A stretch of 64,000 nucleotides of DNA from Micromonospora solifontis. Lineage in GTDB: Bacteria; Actinomycetota; Actinomycetes; Mycobacteriales; Micromonosporaceae. The stretch covers positions 1 to 64,000 of the forward strand of contig NZ_RJLN01000025.1 of assembly GCF_003725545.1 (NCBI RefSeq). Direction: 5' to 3'. A program made the translations under genes and the position numbers. Positions 61,599-64,000 of this stretch are shown here, piece by piece. The notes under the pieces are model-generated. The model saw only the letters and a list, made by a program, of their open reading frames with translations. It had not been told where the DNA came from and made no database searches. Every line of letters begins with the position of its first letter. The first letter of the stretch is position 1.

Positions 61599-62456
61599 AT
61601 GAGTGGTCGTTTTGTGGTCGTCGGGGCCGGCACGATGGGCCTCGGCATCGCGTACGTGGCGGCCGGTGCCGGCTACGCGGTCGAGCTGGTCGAGGTGGAC
61701 CCGGAACGCGGCGCCGGCGCCGTACGGCGCGTCGGTGAGCTGTGGGAGCGCGGGGTCCAGCGCGGCAAGCTGACCGCCGAGCAGGCGACGGCGAACCGGG
61801 AGCGGGTCACCCTGCGGGCCGGGCTCGCCGAGGTCGCCGAGGGGCCCGACGTGATCGTCGAGGCGGTGCCCGAGCGGCTCGACCTCAAGCGGTCGGTGCT
61901 CCGGGAGGCCGAGGCCCGGCGTCCCGCCCTGCTGAGCAGCAACACCTCCAGCATCCCGATCGCCGAGCTGGCCGACGGGCTGGACCGGCCGGCGGACTTC
62001 CTGGGGCTGCACTTCTTCAACCCGGTCTGGGCGATGGCGCTGCTGGAGATCGTGGTCGGCCCGGCCACCGCCGCCGGCACCACCGAGGCGGCCGTCGCGC
62101 TCGCCGGGCGGCTGGGCAAGGACCCCGTCGTCGTACGCGACATGCCCGGCTTCGCCACCTCCCGGCTCGGGGTCACCCTCGGGCTGGAGGCGATCCGGAT
62201 GGTCGCCGATGGGGTGGCCGCTCCCGCCGACATCGACAAGGCGATGGTGCTCGGCTACCGGCACCCGGTGGGCCCGCTGGAGCTGACCGATCTGGTCGGG
62301 CTGGACGTCCGCCTCGACATCGCCCGCACCCTTCAGGCCGCGTACGGGGACCGGTTCGCGCCGCCGCCGCTGCTGGTGGAGATGGTGGCCGCCGGGAAGC
62401 TCGGCAAGAAGTCCGGCCAGGGCTTCTACACCTGGAAGGGCGGGGTCAAGCAGTGA
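61599..62456 (+). CDS. 3-hydroxyacyl-CoA dehydrogenase
   Basis: NAD-dependent oxidation of (S)-3-hydroxyacyl-CoA to 3-oxoacyl-CoA, 285 residues as for 3-hydroxybutyryl-CoA dehydrogenases. The NAD fold begins VVVGAGTMGLGIAYVAAGAG, the catalytic histidine is in GLHFFNPVWAM, and the C-terminal domain has GFATSRLGVTLGLEA and PVGPLELTDLVGLD. GAGGGGAC precedes ATG. Its stop overlaps the start of an enoyl-CoA hydratase, so the two consecutive beta-oxidation enzymes are co-translated. Confidence 0.93.
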   Translation: MSGRFVVVGAGTMGLGIAYVAAGAGYAVELVEVDPERGAGAVRRVGELWERGVQRGKLTAEQATANRERVTLRAGLAEVAEGPDVIVEAVPERLDLKRSVLREAEARRPALLSSNTSSIPIAELADGLDRPADFLGLHFFNPVWAMALLEIVVGPATAAGTTEAAVALAGRLGKDPVVVRDMPGFATSRLGVTLGLEAIRMVADGVAAPADIDKAMVLGYRHPVGPLELTDLVGLDVRLDIARTLQAAYGDRFAPPPLLVEMVAAGKLGKKSGQGFYTWKGGVKQ

Positions 62457-63196
62457 GTGGGCTGCGGATCGAGGAGCTGCCGGACCGGCTGGTGGTCACC
62501 CTGGACCGGCCGGAGAAGCGCAACGCGATCGACGCGGACCTGATCGTGGAGCTGCACGCGGTCTGCGCGGAGCTGGAGGCACGGCCCCGGCTGCTGCTGC
62601 TCACCGGCGGCACGGAGGGCATCTTCGCCGGTGGCGCCGACATCGCCCAGCTCCGCGAGCGCGGCCGGCTGGACGCGCTGGCCGCCATCAACCAGGCCGC
62701 CTTCGCCCGGATCCGGGCGCTGCCGATGCCCACCGTGGCCGCCGTCGACGGCCCGGCGCTGGGCGGCGGCGCCGAGCTGGCGTACGCGTGTGATCTGCGG
62801 GTGTGTACGGCGCGTGCGGTGTTCGGCCAGCCCGAGGTGCGGCTGGGCATCCTGGCCGGCGCCGGCGCGACCCACCGCCTGCCGGCGCTGGTCGGCGAGG
62901 CCCGGGCCAAGGAACTGCTCTTCACCGGCCGGCGGGTGGACGCCGAGGAGGCCCTGCGGATCGGGCTGGTGAACCGGGTGGTGGCCGAGCCGGCGGAGCT
63001 GCTGCCCTCCGCGCACGGCCTGCTCGACGAGATCGCGGAGGGTTCGGCGCTGGCGGTGCGGCTGACCAAGCTGGCCGTGGACGCCCCGCCGGCCGCCCAC
63101 CCGCAACTCGACCTGCTCAGCCAGGCGGTGCTCTTCGAGGACGAGGAGAAGCACCGGCGGATGACCGAGTTCCTGGAACGCCGCCGGTCCCGCTGA
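62453..63196 (+). CDS. Enoyl-CoA hydratase/isomerase family protein
   Basis: Crotonase-fold enzyme of 247 residues, hydrating the double bond of enoyl-CoA. Family features are RPEKRNAIDADLIVELHAVC, the oxyanion segment IFAGGADIAQL and AAVDGPALGGGAELAYACDL; GQPEVRLGILAGAGATHRLP places one of the usual catalytic acids as Glu and the other region lacks it, so hydratase versus another crotonase activity is not settled. GTG overlaps the stop of the dehydrogenase (GTGA). A strong hairpin follows. Confidence 0.9.
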   Translation: MSGLRIEELPDRLVVTLDRPEKRNAIDADLIVELHAVCAELEARPRLLLLTGGTEGIFAGGADIAQLRERGRLDALAAINQAAFARIRALPMPTVAAVDGPALGGGAELAYACDLRVCTARAVFGQPEVRLGILAGAGATHRLPALVGEARAKELLFTGRRVDAEEALRIGLVNRVVAEPAELLPSAHGLLDEIAEGSALAVRLTKLAVDAPPAAHPQLDLLSQAVLFEDEEKHRRMTEFLERRRSR

Positions 63197-63212
63197 CCGG
63201 TCGACACAGGAA

Positions 63213-63247
63213 CGAGGGCCGCACCGGTTCGCCCGGTGCGGCCCTCG
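63213..63247. terminator. Strong bidirectional terminator
   Basis: CGAGGGCCGCACCGG and CCGGTGCGGCCCTCG form a perfect 15-bp stem with loop TTCGC between the convergent hydratase and substrate-binding protein genes. Confidence 0.8.
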
Positions 63248-63260
63248 TCGTCGTCAGCGG

Positions 63261-64000
63261 TCAGTGCCGGATCTGCACCCCGGCGTCGGCCAGCGCGGTG
63301 ATCACGCGCGCCGACTCACCGAAGCCGATCACCAGTACGGCGTCCGCGCGGAAGTCCTTGATCTGCCGCGCGCCGTCGCTGAAGTCGACCGGCGGCGCCT
63401 TGGCGTCGGCCGGCGGCTCGTAGGTGAGCAGCTTGACCCGGTCCGCGCCCACCCCGGCCCGCTCCAGCTCGGCGCGGACGTTCTCCTGGAGGCCCTCGCC
63501 GTAGGAGTCCTTACGGGCCACGATGGCGATCTTGTGCGGGCCGTCGCGGAGGATCACGTCGGCCAGCGCCCGGCCCTGAAGGATGTCCGACGGGGCGGTA
63601 CGGAAGTAGAGGCCCTTGTCGTCGATGGTGGTCAGCCCGGCGTCGGTGTTCGACGGGGAGAAGAGCACCCGACCGGCGGCCACCACGTCGGGCAGCACGG
63701 CCCGGGAGATGCCCGAGGCGGCCGCACCGATGATGACGTGCACGCCCTTGCTGACGTGCGAGGCGACGGTCGCCTTGGCGATCGTCGGGTTGGTGCCGTC
63801 GTCGCCGTCGATCCAGGTCACCGGCTCGCCGAGCACCCCACCGGCGGCGTTGACCTCCTTGAGGGCCAGCGCCGCGCCAGCCGCGATCGGCGGGTAGGCC
63901 AGCGCCAGGTCACCGGTCTTCGGCAGGAGCCCGCCGAGCACCAGCGGGGCACCCGCCTCCTTGCCCGGCTTGCCGCGCTGCTTCTTGCCGCGCGGCGGGG
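63261..64000 (-). CDS. ABC transporter substrate-binding protein (branched-chain amino acid type), 5' end outside window
   Basis: Type I periplasmic binding fold. The frame stays open to the window edge. Seen are LVLGGLLPKTGDLALAYPPI, ALKEVNAAGGVLGEPVTWID, VIIGAAASGISRAVLPDVVA and KIAIVARKDSYGEGLQENVR, the order of LivJ-like receptors. It should be a lipoprotein feeding an amino acid ABC importer. The C terminus stops at ITALADAGVQIRH, whereas most relatives continue for another 100 or more residues to complete the fold, so it seems short at its 3' end. A terminator follows at once. Confidence 0.82.
   Translation of the reverse strand, partial: PPRGKKQRGKPGKEAGAPLVLGGLLPKTGDLALAYPPIAAGAALALKEVNAAGGVLGEPVTWIDGDDGTNPTIAKATVASHVSKGVHVIIGAAASGISRAVLPDVVAAGRVLFSPSNTDAGLTTIDDKGLYFRTAPSDILQGRALADVILRDGPHKIAIVARKDSYGEGLQENVRAELERAGVGADRVKLLTYEPPADAKAPPVDFSDGARQIKDFRADAVLVIGFGESARVITALADAGVQIRH

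Overview
The window is very GC-rich actinobacterial chromosome. Gene content and order point to the Micromonosporaceae (Micromonospora or Salinispora type): bldC, a valine dehydrogenase, a high-molecular-weight FabG with MaoC and thiolase partners, F420-dependent PPOX protein, many GTG starts, apparently leaderless transcripts with TANNNT boxes, and dispersed perfect palindromes. No rRNA, tRNA, CRISPR array, phage or insertion sequence was recognised.

Layout. 1-3.2 kb: end of an unseen gene, a proline-rich membrane protein coupled to a short-chain dehydrogenase, pyrE, and an ArsR-type repressor. 3.2-8.1 kb: a DedA membrane protein and a Pnkp/Hen1 RNA-repair operon. 8.2-11.5 kb: two paralogous LPXTG-type surface proteins. 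11.7-13.2 kb: an ECF sigma factor translationally linked to an LCP-domain membrane protein. 13.3-20.4 kb: small proteins, class II aldolase fba, a LOG-family protein, a DUF3151 protein, a proline-rich ParA/MinD-like ATPase and a degenerate diacylglycerol-kinase-like protein. 20.5-24.2 kb: purA and purD, separated by an AbiEi-like/nuclease-like gene bracketed by two copies of a 61-bp palindromic element. 24.5-32.4 kb: an apparent operon of an OB-fold membrane protein, a flotillin (YqiK type) and a 1715-residue coiled-coil AAA ATPase. 32.5-41.3 kb: fatty-acid genes (acyl-CoA synthetase, SCP2 protein, acyl-CoA dehydrogenase, TetR regulator, HtdX/FabG4/FadA2-like genes) plus a second DedA protein. 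41.5-44.5 kb: a lipoprotein, purB and a YbjQ protein. 45.1-49.6 kb: purS-purQ-purL and a ComB-family protein. 49.7-52.1 kb: a large surface protein with a Gly-Tyr-rich tail, and a small sterol-carrier-like protein. 52.3-55.0 kb: purF and purM. 55.1-56.5 kb: a radical SAM maturase and its precursor peptide (three-residue cyclophane RiPP, AmcB/AmcA type). 56.6-59.8 kb: a DUF3073 protein, vdh, a conserved protein and bldC. 59.9-64 kb: a PPOX protein, a methyltransferase, an EF-hand-like protein, 3-hydroxyacyl-CoA dehydrogenase, enoyl-CoA hydratase and a substrate-binding protein cut by the window edge.

The backbone follows the purD ... purS-Q-L ... purF-purM ... vdh ... bldC block that I recall from Streptomyces coelicolor. 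The pur genes here cover steps 1, 2, 4 and 5 of IMP synthesis, the PurB step and the AMP branch (purA); purC is absent from the window. Into this backbone are set accessory modules: the RiPP pair between purM and the DUF3073 gene, the palindrome-bracketed gene between purA and purD, and the flotillin/ATPase operon after purD. The most unusual items are the RiPP pair, the flotillin/ATPase operon, the palindromic elements that repeatedly sit on or beside stop codons, and near-identical upstream motifs shared by purS and purF.
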